From NCBI GenBank assembly GCA_021234155.1, contig JAJEKV010000057.1, forward strand, positions 4,125,821 through 4,189,820: DNA of 64,000 nt. Direction: 5' to 3'. Below, one piece after another: positions 23,044 through 36,850 of the stretch (position 1 is its first letter; each line of letters begins with the position of its first letter). Under the pieces are notes generated by a model. It worked only from the letters and a program-made list of their open reading frames with translations, was not told the origin of the DNA and made no database searches. Made by a program: the position numbers and the translations under genes. The DNA comes from Isoetes taiwanensis (lineage: Eukaryota > Streptophyta > Lycopodiopsida > Isoetales > Isoetaceae).

Positions 23044-24720
23044 TATGGCACCTTGCATCGCCATCGCCGGAGCTGGAAAGCGGCACAAGCTCCATCTATT
23101 GCAGAGCCCAGAGAGGATTTTAGCCTAGTGAAGAATCCCCTGTTTAAGGGCGCCCGACCAACATAAGGCATGGATCCACGACCACGAGTTCCTGGCTGGA
23201 TCCTCGAATAGGGAGGCTTGGAGTTTGGCTGCTTCAAATTTTGCCGGCTTCAAATTTGTTTGGAGGCTACGGCGATGCATCCCCTCAATTCAACAATGCG
23301 GTTTTCACAAGTATTATTGTGTCATGTTTTTGTTGGAAGCAAACACAGGCAAACTGGAACAGGAAAAAGGGAGGCAATAATCCGAACGGTCTGGGACAAC
23401 ATTTAGCTGACCTGGCAGGATTTGCAGTCGAATGTCCACATGGTGCTATCCTGATCCAATCGATAGCAATGAGATTGTGGGAATTATTGCGGTATTTTTC
23501 ACGGTCTATTTACAAGTCTGCTTGGCTAAGTTTTATAAATGCTTGATATAGTGAAGTGACATGTGTAATACAGAAGGCTGAAACGAAGGCATTGATTATA
23601 AATTCTTTGAATAGCTTTCCGAACTGAATCATTTTCTACTAGTGACTGAGGTTTAGTGTAAGTTTTTTTCATTTGTTTGCAGACTTTGGAGGTTTACTTT
23701 TTTGAGAAAGACTGCAGATCATACATAGTTGCCCATGGGGCACAAAGATTTCGGTTGTTGACCAAAGGTTAGTTTAGATTTTGGCGAAGCTTAGAGGGCA
23801 TATTTTAGTATAGTTAATTTGATAATATGAAGAATTGTTAACATTCAAAAATTTTTTTATACTAGGTTAATAGGTCATGCTAGTTGTTTGTACAAAGGGA
23901 TGTGTTGCTTACTATTCACAAAACTATTGAAGATGCTTTTAGCTTTTTCCTTGATGGGTTTATTGACGCAAAACATTTCATTTGAACAGAATCGATGTAC
24001 AACTTGGTTCCTTTGGTCTAAACATTGGAAAGGTAGTAGGCAATTTATTATCTTCAAGTCCTAGAAAATTGAATGTTTAATCCTTACATGAACTATCATA
24101 TTCTTTCAGGTTCAGTTCTTTGATGACAATGAGTGTGAGACCACTGCCGAGAGACATGAAATCTTAGAACTTGCTAAACACGTTGTACAATGCTGTAAGC
24201 AGCTTATTCTAGAGATAAAGCCATTCTTTTTTCACAGTTCAAAGAACTATTTGATACTATTTTGATGGATCCGGCCTTTTTCCATCTGTAAAAACATGCA
24301 CATTTTCTGGTTTAATGAGTTTTCCAGATCCATTCCATCAATTCTTTTGGTTTTGCCTGATCTAATGTCATTCCTTGGATGGGTAGCTTCTCGACTTCTG
24401 CATTATTGGAAAATCCTGAGCTGTGTTATCGCCCTCACTCTCCCTACCGTATTTGATCAGGATATTTGACGATGTCTCTAAGAGAGTATAAGCTGTCTTG
24501 GAATGACGCTGAAAATAAGAAGAGTATCATGGTCGCAGACAAGCTTAGGGCTATTTTTTTCTGTAATGGTCATAGGTATTTACGACCTTTTATGCGTGAA
24601 GGCCACTCAGGAACAAGTTACAAAAAGAAAGAGGAAATGGGTAAGAATGATGGTATTTTAGTCCATTTAATTTGGAGCATTGATTCTGTATTTTTTTTCT
24701 CTATTAGAATCGCAAATTAG
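23044..24720 (+). CDS. Unidentified exon-like region (candidate gene, 5' part)
   Basis: Several short open stretches have plant-like splice borders. 23683-23767 (acceptor TTTGCAG, donor GTTAGT) reads TLEVYFFEKDCRSYIVAHGA followed by QRFRLLTK. 23990-24032 can read IDVQLGSFGLNIGK and joins in frame to an exon starting at about 24110 with VQFFDDNECETTAERHEILE and then LAKHVVQC. About 24470-24655 reads YKLSWNDAENKKSIMVADKL and then RPFMREGHSGTSYKKKEEMG. A small ATG-led frame starts at 23045. The exons do not all join in one frame by my reading, so the locus may be a pseudogene or my borders may be wrong. I do not recognise the protein. The piece GAQRFRLL loosely recalls LON substrate-binding domains, but that is weak. 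Block C' downstream may hold the 3' exons. Confidence 0.35.
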
Positions 24721-24830
24721 AAGATGCTAGAAGGAAACCTCGAAAGGTAAACTGTCTCAAGCTATAAGATAGATCATACAATTTTTGGGTTGCCCCTAGG
24801 GGGGCAAACCCTTGTTTATGTGGGTTTATG

Positions 24831-24870
24831 GCATATCCTAGGTATATGCTAGAATATACCTAGGATATGC
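24831..24870. repeat. Perfect hairpin, 16 bp arms
   Basis: GCATATCCTAGGTATA at 24831-24846 and its exact reverse complement at 24855-24870 flank an 8-base loop (TGCTAGAA). Slightly upstream, 24791-24806 has TGCCCC and GGGGCA words that also pair. No transposon is recognised around it. Confidence 0.9.
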
Positions 24871-25524
24871 TGATGACTGCTCAAAACCTAATATTAGCTG
24901 TAAACTCTCGATCACCTGCGTTCTGGATCGAGGATGCTCCAACCGAGTAACTGGCAGGGCAGACCGAAGATTTTCCTTTCTAAACTGATGTAGCCCGTGG
25001 AGCTGGTCTGTTACCCGTGGAGCTGATGTGGGATTTGAAACTAATGTCTTTAAGAAGGAGAAGGTTTCGCTTGCCGGGCATGATGAGGTATTGGGTTAAG
25101 CATTTGAGTTGCAATGTCGTATCTAGGTTTATATTTTTGCTTATTGTAATTGCAATTGTGCTGCAGTAAATTACTCCGTTCTTACTGAAATATGGCAGTT
25201 TTATCACGATTCGAATGGCTGATATCTTCGGAAAATGCAAGTGTGAGTCAAGGTTAGTTGGGTTTTGTATTCTACGTTGCTTGGCATTGCTGCTCGAACC
25301 CGGCAGAAACTATGTACACATTGAGTTTGAGATTATGCAGCAAAGAGGTACTGCTGTCTTTCAAAATTTGGGCATTCAAGCAGACTGAAGTGTGCCTGGC
25401 TTATTCATGGACCTTGAATAGTAAGTTGATAATAGTTGTAATGAAAGAATGGGATCTAAGCTTAAAAGGTGGGCAGAATAAGGGCATGGATAGAATGGGA
25501 TCTAAGCCTCTTTGAATAAATCTA
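24871..25524. other. Remainder of the insert before block C'
   Basis: AT-rich sequence, perhaps intron of the candidate gene, ending with a short near-direct repeat of AGAATGGGATCTAAGC (25446 and 25494). No exon is convincing here. Confidence 0.35.
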
Positions 25525-26329
25525 TGTTTAGACTCTAGCAATTTATGGCTTTCCCTCAGGTTGGTGTAGATCACACACAAAATAGTACATTAGATACTGT
25601 ATTTTCAGAACATGCTGGCCCCTTGACAGTAGAAGTCATGCTTAGAATCCCATGCTTTGTTTAATGTTTAGTTTTGAGGCTTTTGAAGCCGTTTATATTG
25701 TATTTTTGCTTCGATGCAGCATTGGCAAATTGAAGCGTTGAAGTTTATAACAGGAGGAGGAACCAGTGAGAGGCTCTTCGTCTAAGACCCTCGTTTTACA
25801 ATTATTGCATGTACAGGAAGGTCAGGATATGGTGGCTGCGTTTGGTAAGTGAACTTACTGCTGCAAAATTGCTTCTATTTTGTATTTTCAAGTTCTTTCT
25901 TTGCATATGCAGGGGTTCTTCCAGCATTTTTGTAGCAGTGTTTGCAAAATCGACTTGCCATTTTTTCTGCCCGCAATGGAATTAGTTAGAGTAGCATTTT
26001 GGTTTTCTTTGTATTGTTGGATATTGCTTCAAACATGTACATTCCTTGGAGATCTTGGTTTACTGCACTGGAAATGATAAAGTTCGCACAGGTAAATAGA
26101 GCCCAAGTACTTAAAAATCTCAAGGCAATGCCAAGTTCAAATATTCTCTCCTTTACCTGCCATTATTTCTGGCTATGAGATTCTGCAGATGTTTCGGAAG
26201 ATCCCTTCAGCAAGTGTTGTCTCATCTGGCAACAAACCTTGGTATCCTCGTCAATTTGTCTTAGTTAGAAGCACCAAGGTAATAGCAATATTTCGTTGCA
26301 GTGCCATAAATCTTGACTTCTTATTCTTG

Positions 26330-26658
26330 CATTGGGTAAAAGCATGTTAGGGTGTACCACTTTTGGAACCTGCAAAAGTACATACACTAGGTACTTCAGA
26401 ACTGGGTACTTTCTCATTTTTCTTTTCATTAAAACTAATACAAAAATCCAAAATAAAAGTCAAGGACATGGTAATATTCAAAGTTAAGATAAAGATAATG
26501 CTATCGGAGACCAATATATATAAAAAAAGTTCTAAAACATACCTTATATTGAGATATTATATAAGTACCCAGTACCCAGTCCTGGCTACCTTTTTAGGTA
26601 CTTTTTGGTCACTAAATAATACTTTTTAAGGGACACCCTAACATGCTTTTACCCCATT
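26330..26658. mobile_element. 321 bp MITE with perfect TIRs and CATT duplication
   Basis: 26334-26654 begins GGGTAAAAGCATGTTAGGG, and its end is the exact reverse complement over 22 bases. CATT stands on both sides (26330-26333, 26655-26658). Unit 1 has a single CATT at the matching point (about 14850), so the empty site is preserved. The interior is AT-rich and encodes nothing. Terminal GGG recalls PIF/Harbinger elements, but their 3-base TWA target does not fit, so the superfamily is open. A one-ended relative lies at 61301-61450. Confidence 0.93.
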
Positions 26659-27634
26659 ACAAATGCCTTCATGTGGAATTGTCGAGATCGTGGAAGCGAA
26701 TTCTATGTAAGTGCTGCATACTCTAGCATATTTGTATTGGCTTTGTATTCAGTCTATTCGTGGCATTGAGCTACTTAAAGCACGGAACACATAAATTGGC
26801 ATGATTATTGTGTTTCCTAGAAGTCTTCTTAAGAACATTCCTACTTAAATAATGGCAGGAGAAGCTCATAACAAGCCAAATATACATAGTCTATTGTATG
26901 CTCTGGCAATGCAGGCATTGAAGATACGGCCGACATATTGAAGATATTGGAAACATGGGAAAGAACTAGGTATGTATATTCACACATTCTCTCCAAATTG
27001 AGAATGGATAGCTGGATCTTATTGCATGGCTGGAGATGCTAACTAACCACTTGCCCAAAACATAGGTGCATCGTAATTGTTTATTGATTTTACAATGTCC
27101 CCATTCTCATACAGCTAGATAAAATATTAATTAAAATATGAGACAACTATTAACTTTATACCCTCTATTAAGCATCCTGGTCACACCTCCTAGAAATGCA
27201 AATGAATCGCCTGCCTAATGCCCCACGAAATAGGGAATAGGGCACCTTGCATTTGGGTTCACCTGTAAAGGCAAGGGCTAAATCTGAGAACATTGAAGGC
27301 TTTGCCCAGTTTAATTTTACAAGATGGCCTTCATGTTCTAAGAAGCGTAGCTTTGCATAGGGATGAATGCAACATGGGATCTAATATTTTATAGTTTCAC
27401 CATTTAGCACATAGTAATTGTTATCTGTTAGGCATCTTGAAACCCTACTAAGGTACTTCTGTTATATCAAGCCTCTACATTTCTTCATAATGCTGTTTTG
27501 CATAATGCATATTGCATCTTTCGTTTGTTAATGGCTAGAGTTTACAATTTGGCATGAATGCATTTGAAATGCATTCTCTAGACGATGGTCTTCATGAGCT
27601 TCAGCCTCCAAACTTACTCATGTAATTTAAAGAA

Positions 27635-31190
<3,556 letters not shown>

Positions 31191-31199
31191 GGGGCCATC

Positions 31200-32298
31200 A
31201 CCACATCTGTTTGGTACCGGTCGAGCCCGCCCTTCCAGACGGGTCGAGGGTTTGGGGCCCTACCGTCTCTTTGGCGACTGGAATGACTTGGAGCAGTCTT
31301 GAAGGCATTTCGGCACGGGCACTTGGGGTGAAACCTTCACCCCCATCGATTCTCTGGCTGCCGCAGAAACTAGATTCTTGCCGCTTCAACGGGCAAACCC
31401 TTGATAGACACATCGCCTATTTTCGAAAAAGTGGTTAATATGGGTGATGCTCGCCTCCACCGGGCTTACGCCAGGGCAATGGGCCCGGGCAGCCGCCGGC
31501 GGCCCGCTGGAGGGGTAAGAGAGATGGGTCTTCGCCGGATGGAACGCGTCTTGGAGCAACGTGCAGTCGCGTGCGTGTGGACCGCAGGCCCGATCGTGGA
31601 TGTACGGCTGGGGAGTACACGGGCGCTTGCTTCCTTGCCAAGTTCGGGACCTGCCGGACTTGCAGCGTGTCAAAACGGCCCATTACAAGGAGCACATCAA
31701 CCCCGCTGGTCCGGGGCTCGCAGCTCTACCGCTCCCTTTTTGCCCACGAAAAAGCCGGACTCATTGCCTCCATTCGCCACAGTGCCCACCATCTCCGCGA
31801 GACGAGGGCGGTGGATTGGATGACCGGCCAGACAAAGCTCGCCGTGGTCTTTGTCAAACGGGTGCCATTGAGGGATGAGTCTCACACTTTCCGAAGTTGC
31901 CCATCATTGGTCGATCCGGCGGATACATTCCCTTAGTACGGCCGTTCCTTTACATTTGCCGATGAACACACCATCGATGCGTGCTCGGGGTCGTACATTC
32001 GGGAGGTACCGGATCTGCACGAGCCCACCTTTGCCCCTTTGGTTGCCACGTGACGACACTTACTGGCCGGTACATGAGTGTATATATTTGTGTGTTTTTG
32101 CATTTTGTATATTGGAACAGTTTGTCAGCAGATTGATTGCTGCTACGGTTTTTCCCTCGAAAACCCTTCGGGGCAGGGGTTTTTTAATCCGAGTAGTAAT
32201 CCGCTTGCTGCGCCTTTGTATTGGGTCCCATAGACCGATTGGTCTCCGTGGACGATAAAAATACCTTCCTTCCTTCCTTCCTTCCTTCCTTCCTTCCT
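31200..32298 (+). mobile_element. Decayed non-L1 LINE with 3' hairpin and (CCTT)n tail
   Basis: This GC-rich block carries a broken C-terminal LINE protein: FLAKFGTCRTC, LIASIRHSAHHLRETRAVDW and RDESHTFRSCPSL, matching the better-preserved minus-strand copy at 45826-46284. The 3' part (31978-32298) matches 61717-62038 closely. It has ACCCTTCGGGGC, a potential C-UUCG-G hairpin, then AGACCGATTGGTCT, CCGTGGACGATAAAA and a CCTT microsatellite. The upstream reverse transcriptase is not recognisable. The clade (RTE-like or other non-L1) is not settled. Confidence 0.75.
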
Positions 32299-32589
32299 AT
32301 CTTGAGCCTTGAAGAAATAGGGGCGGAGCAAACAACAGGTAGAAACAAGCAGGGGCGGATAGAGAGCCAGAACTTGTTTTGAGCATTATTGTTATCAGAA
32401 CTGGGGGCAATGCAATCTACGACGTCTAAGACCTTCAAATCCTCTTGCTTAAATAGTGGCGAATCCAAGGAAGGAGTTTGGATGGAGGAATTTAGAGCGA
32501 AGGCCATGGCGACCTCCTGAATGGCCTTGGCAGATTTCCAAGAAAGGATGGGCAATGCATGCACCAGTTTTAAAAAATTACGCTGCATT
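32299..32589. other. Intergenic sequence between LINE and LTR remnant
   Basis: No feature supported; the open frame here reads through the CCTT repeat and is not credible. Confidence 0.4.
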
Positions 32590-33056
32590 TGAGGCAGATT
32601 GAAGTGATTAAGGCAGACTGCGGCAGATTGAAGCGATTAAGGTAGATTAAAGCAAGTTGAAGCAAGATTGAAGCAGATTGAAGCAAGAATCACGGCCCAA
32701 AAACAAAGCTGGAATTTCCACCAAATGCCAGTTTACGTTTGGTAACTGGCTAGATTTCAGGATTTCCGGCCGGTAAACTGGCAGGCAGCAGCACCGGGAG
32801 CGGCGCGGCACCGCCCCTTGCCGGGTTACCAGGGCGGCGGCGCCGCCTGCCGGTTTACCGAACGGAAACCCCGCCTTGCGGCTAACACCTCTCCCGGCTA
32901 CGCCCACATGATCTTGACCCATATCTTCATGGCTCTATAACATTCTCGTTTCAAGCATCCTTCGTTCTTATTCGACACCTTGTTGAGCACCTTCCATTTG
33001 CTTTTGTTGAGCACCTTCCAGTTTTGTTCATTCTAGGGTAGGGCTGACCTTACGAC
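32590..33056 (+). mobile_element. Probable 5' LTR of a copia-like element
   Basis: The segment immediately precedes a primer binding site and a gag-like region. It includes an internal repeat of AGATTGAAGC-type units (about 32590-32690), a GC-rich block (32770-32900) and a repeated TTGTTGAGCACCTTCCA. No matching 3' LTR is seen in the window, so the left boundary is a guess. Confidence 0.45.
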
Positions 33057-33068
33057 GGTATCAGAGCC
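33057..33068 (+). promoter_or_regulatory. LTR-element primer binding site
   Basis: GGTATCAGAGCC is the classic plant primer binding site complementary to the 3' end of initiator Met-tRNA. Its first T is replaced by C. Confidence 0.75.
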
Positions 33069-33539
33069 TCCTTGCAGCGGCCTGGAGTGAAAGTTAGACC
33101 AAAGCGATACTCCATTAGATTTCAGAGATTGGAGCTGTGATTTCCAAACTGGGAGTGGCTTTGTTTAGAGTCTATAACAAGTAATGTCTTGTTGATTTTC
33201 GTGAAATAGGTAAAGAGATCTTCATTTCTTGCAGGGAGGTCAATAGTTGGCAAAATTACAAGTGTAAAAATTACAAGTGTCATAATTATCAAATATTTTT
33301 GGCAGATAACTGGAGGACCTGGCTTTTCTGGTGTACATAATTTTCTATGTTATTCCCGGCTGAAATTGCTTCAAGTCTGACTTGATTTCCTCTCGATTCC
33401 CTTAAATTCCTGCAAGGCTGTTGGATACCATGAGATTCCCTACTTCATACTTCCTTAGATCTTACTTGAAATTGCAATCCTACTCTAGATGGCACGAATT
33501 ATAGGACATGGAACTACACTGTGTCTTAGATCCAAAATG

Positions 33540-34330
33540 GAGTCCAAAGACTGCTAAAGAATTCAAGCAAGCTAAGGCCATTTGAGGTTGCTTGTAACAG
33601 AGAGTATAGGAGAGAGCACAGAGAGTGTGATGCTTTTACTAATGCATGAAAATACCTAAAGGTTAACTGCGTGGTGTTAGTCAACAGATTATGATACAAG
33701 AAAAATTGGATACTCTCAGATTGAATGACTGCAACGACATGGAAGGTCATATTGACTGAGATTGCTTCTGCCTATCCAACATCTGGAGGTCTTTATTTTT
33801 GGAGCTACAAGCAGGACAAAGAGCTGGAGGTATGCTTACTGAACTATAGATAATATTAATTGCTCTTAAAGGTCTGTCTCAACATTACTCGCACATATCT
33901 GTGTATTATATTAAGATCCTGCAAAAGATTGTTGCACGACAGGTTTTAGCAAAATAAACCATTCTCTTCAGTAAGTCAAATTTGAACACTTTGACATTGA
34001 CTGCCTATACAGAGAAACTTAGCATCTGGATGGATAGTGAGACACTGTTGTAAAGAATCATTGCAGACCACTTATATAACAGGCAAACATGTGAACATGT
34101 TTGCTCAAATTGGTCTATTTTCATCTGCTAAGCTTTGAATTCAACCTCCTTGAACTATGCACACCACGCAGTGCCCATCTTCAAATCAGAAGCGCTTGTT
34201 CACGTCTGCATAAAATAGAAAGGTTACTGAGTTAAAATTTCTAAGTAAATTATAAAACGTTAGATAGAATTCTGGAACAGGGAGTGCAATTGACGCTCTT
34301 GCCAAGCGTGGGCAAGGTTTGTAGTACAAT
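33540..34330 (+). pseudogene. Copia-like gag remnant, tandem copy 1
   Basis: A broken frame reads KLDTLRLNDCNDMEGHID and further on GLSQHYSHISVYYIKILQK. This matches the layout of copia-type gag proteins (LxxLRMxxGxSxxEH followed by a LPxSY segment). Stops interrupt it. The portion 33596-34330 is followed at once by a second copy, period 735 bases. Confidence 0.6.
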
Positions 34331-35010
34331 AACAGAGAGTATAGGAGAGAGCACAGGGAGGTGATGCTTTTACTGATGTATGAAAGTACCTAAAGGTTAA
34401 TTGTGCGGTGTTGGTCAACGGATTATGATACAAGAAAAATTGGATACTCTCAGATTGAACGACTGCAAAGACATGGAAGGTCATATTGACAAGATTAAAG
34501 AGCTGGAAGTGTGCTTACTGAACTACAGATAATATTAATTACTCTTAAAAGTCTGTCTCAACATTATTCGCATATCTCTGTATTATATTAAAATCCTGCA
34601 AAAGATTGTTGCTCCGACAGGTTTTGGCAAAGTAAACCGTTCTCTTCAGTCCAAGTCAAATTTGAACACTTTGACATTGACTGCCTATACAGAGAAACTT
34701 CACATCTGGATGGATAGTGAGACACTGTTGTAAAGAATCATTGCAGACCACTTATATAACAGGCAGACGTGTGAATATGTTTGCTCAAATTGGCGTATTT
34801 TCATCTGATAAGCTTTGCATTCAACCTCCTTGAGCTATGCACACCATGAAGTGCCCATCTTCAAATCAGAAGTGCATGTTCATGTCTGTATAAAACAGAA
34901 AGATCAGGGGGTTGGAATTTCTAAGTAAATTATAAAAGATTAGATAGAACTATGGGACAAGGAGTCCAATTGATGCCTTGCCAAGCATGGGCAAGGTTTG
35001 TAGTGCAATT
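34331..35010 (+). repeat. Copia-like gag remnant, tandem copy 2
   Basis: A direct copy of 33596-34330 beginning at the same AACAGAGAGTATAGGAGAG. It lacks about 55 bases that follow CATATTGAC in copy 1 and differs by scattered substitutions. Copy 2 ends GGCAAGGTTTGTAGTGCAAT, as copy 1 does, so the borders are a clean head-to-tail duplication. Confidence 0.85.
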
Positions 35011-35162
35011 GTATAGGTGACATGACGGAAGTGGAATTTTTGGTTCTGGATTAAGATGAAAATTGCTTTGCTAAATTCAGGTGTGGCTTTATCTGTGCTG
35101 TGGTAGATAATGCAAAAAGCAGTCAGATTGAATTTTTATTGTTGCAGAAAACAACTGTTAAA

Positions 35163-36716
35163 ATGATGACATCATTTGTGCAATCAGCTAGTCAGCTTCA
35201 TGGGCCTCAAGCATGTGGATCCTATGCTATCCTTACAGCAGCGCTCTGTCCCGACCAAAGAGATACTCTGAGGACAGGAGACAAACATGAATTCATTCAA
35301 GAGTCCGCAGAAAACTTTGCATTATTACTAACAAGATGTGGTCGTATGAAAGACCTTGCAGGGGGTAAAAGGATCCATGATCAGACTATAGGATGTGGAA
35401 TGGCAGGAAATGTATTTGTAAGCAATCATCTCTTGCAGATGTATGGCAAGTGTGGAGCATTAAAGGAAGCCAAGGAGGTCTTTGATGGCATGAGTACAAG
35501 GAATGCCTTTACATGGAGTATCATGATCGGGGCTTATATTAGAAAAGGGAAGCTAGAAGAGGCCATCCATTTATTTGAAAGGATGCCAATGCACAACCTT
35601 GTAGCCTGTAATACCATGCTCTCTGCATATGTGGAACATGGTCATTTGCAGGAGGCAACACATCTGTTTCAGAAAATGCCAAAAAGGGATATTGTTTCTT
35701 GGAATGTTATGATCTCTATGCATTCTCAGCATGGTCACATGGAAGATGCACTTCTGACATTCCGGCAAATGCCAGTAAGAGATGTGGTTTCATGGAATAG
35801 CATAATTTCAGGATTTGTGCAGGAGAAACAGCTCAATGATGCTCTGCACTGGTTCCAATGTATGCCTGTTCATGACATAGTCTCTTGGAATGCTATTGTG
35901 GGGGGTCTTGTTCAGGAAGAGAATGATGACAAGGCAGTAAGTCTATTTTACAACATGCCTCAGCATGATATAGTCTCGTACAATACAATGCTTTGGAGCT
36001 ACATGCATCATGGGAAGTTGGTTGAGGCCCTGGAATTGTTCCATCAAATACCTCATCCAAATGCAATCTCATGGAATGCCATTGTTGCTGCATATATTCA
36101 GCAGGGGCAAATAAAGAGAGCTCTTAATATTTTCAAAAGTATGCCTGTGCGGAATTTATTCTCATGGAATATTATTCTTTCAGGATATATTGATACAGGT
36201 CTGCTAGTAAAGGCTCTTCAACTTTTTCTGCAAATGCCAGAAAGAGACGTAGTATCATGGAACATGATGATATCTGCATATGCTGACCAAGGCCAGCTAA
36301 AGGATGCTCTCGAACTATACCAACAATCACCATATCATGATGTTGTTTCTTGGAATGCCATCATAAAAGCCCATACTCGCAATGGATGTGGTGAAAAGGC
36401 TATCTGTCTATTCAAAAAGATGCAGCTTCAAGGGATCGCAGCTACAAAGGCCAGTTTTTGTAGCTTTCTTTCAGCATGCAATTATGCTGGTCTTCTGGAT
36501 GAGAGCTGTCATGTTTTTGTAAGTATGGAGTCTGATCATAATATCGTCCCTGATCTTGAGCATTATACAAGTGTAACTAATACCATTAGACATGAGGGAT
36601 GGTTGAATGAAGTAGAAGATTTCATTAACAACCTGCCATTTGTTGCAGGTATTGCTCCATGGATGCGACTTATTAGTAAATGTAAACTTCATAATGAAAT
36701 GGACGGATGCTTCTAA
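35163..36716 (+). CDS. PPR protein with ten 31-residue S-type repeats
   Basis: An intronless 517-residue frame from ATG at 35163 (a second ATG follows at once; the frame is open further upstream but without an ATG). Plant pentatricopeptide-repeat proteins bind organelle transcripts and guide editing, splicing or processing. An L-type repeat (VSNHLLQMYGKCGALKEAKE) precedes ten repeats whose AFTWS/DVVSWN cores fall at residues 114-393 with spacing of exactly 31 codons each. A P/L2-like part (FKKMQLQGIAATKASFCSFL) and the pre-E segment WLNEVEDFINNL then APWMRLISKCKLHNE follow. It stops at GCF before any E or DYW domain, so it lacks the deaminase and would need a partner or act only by binding. 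No strong transit peptide was judged by eye. It sits between a copia remnant and intergenic DNA. It could be functional or a recently truncated copy. Confidence 0.85.
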   Translation: MMTSFVQSASQLHGPQACGSYAILTAALCPDQRDTLRTGDKHEFIQESAENFALLLTRCGRMKDLAGGKRIHDQTIGCGMAGNVFVSNHLLQMYGKCGALKEAKEVFDGMSTRNAFTWSIMIGAYIRKGKLEEAIHLFERMPMHNLVACNTMLSAYVEHGHLQEATHLFQKMPKRDIVSWNVMISMHSQHGHMEDALLTFRQMPVRDVVSWNSIISGFVQEKQLNDALHWFQCMPVHDIVSWNAIVGGLVQEENDDKAVSLFYNMPQHDIVSYNTMLWSYMHHGKLVEALELFHQIPHPNAISWNAIVAAYIQQGQIKRALNIFKSMPVRNLFSWNIILSGYIDTGLLVKALQLFLQMPERDVVSWNMMISAYADQGQLKDALELYQQSPYHDVVSWNAIIKAHTRNGCGEKAICLFKKMQLQGIAATKASFCSFLSACNYAGLLDESCHVFVSMESDHNIVPDLEHYTSVTNTIRHEGWLNEVEDFINNLPFVAGIAPWMRLISKCKLHNEMDGCF

Positions 36717-36845
36717 TTTTATTTGACTTCATAAATGTAAATGTAAACCTGCCATTTTTTGCAGGTATTGCTCCATGGATGCCACTTATTAGTAAATGTA
36801 AACTTCAGAATGAAACGGACGGATGCTTCTGATTTTATTTGACTT
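36631..36845 (+). repeat. 116 bp tandem duplication of the PPR 3' end
   Basis: 36631-36746 (last coding bases, stop and first 3' flank) is repeated at 36747-36845. Both copies contain ACCTGCCATTTxTTGCAGG, CCATGGATGCxACTTATTAG and GGACGGATGCTTCT before a stop. The second copy is outside the frame. Confidence 0.92.
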
Positions 36846-36850
36846 GTACT

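Larger units (their letters stand above)
15823..27634. repeat. Tandem duplication, unit 2 (A'-insert-B'-insert-C')
   Basis: Unit 2 repeats A, B and C in order at 15823-17828, 20317-21947 and 25525-27634. Between A' and B' lie 2488 extra bases, including a microsatellite and a foldback element. Between B' and C' lie 3577 extra bases with exon-like sequence. Within B' there is an extra LINE tail (20541-20594) and within C' an extra MITE (26334-26654). Unit 1 preserves the corresponding empty sites. Confidence 0.92.

Noticed and set aside
23683-23767. Cereblon/LON-domain identity for the exon containing GAQRFRLL
   Set aside because: Only a few residues agree and the adjoining exons do not follow that family, so the gene is left unnamed.
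31401-31936. Several long plus- and minus-strand frames in the GC-rich LINE relic
   Set aside because: GC-rich DNA has few stops. The only meaningful content is the broken LINE C-terminus in one frame.
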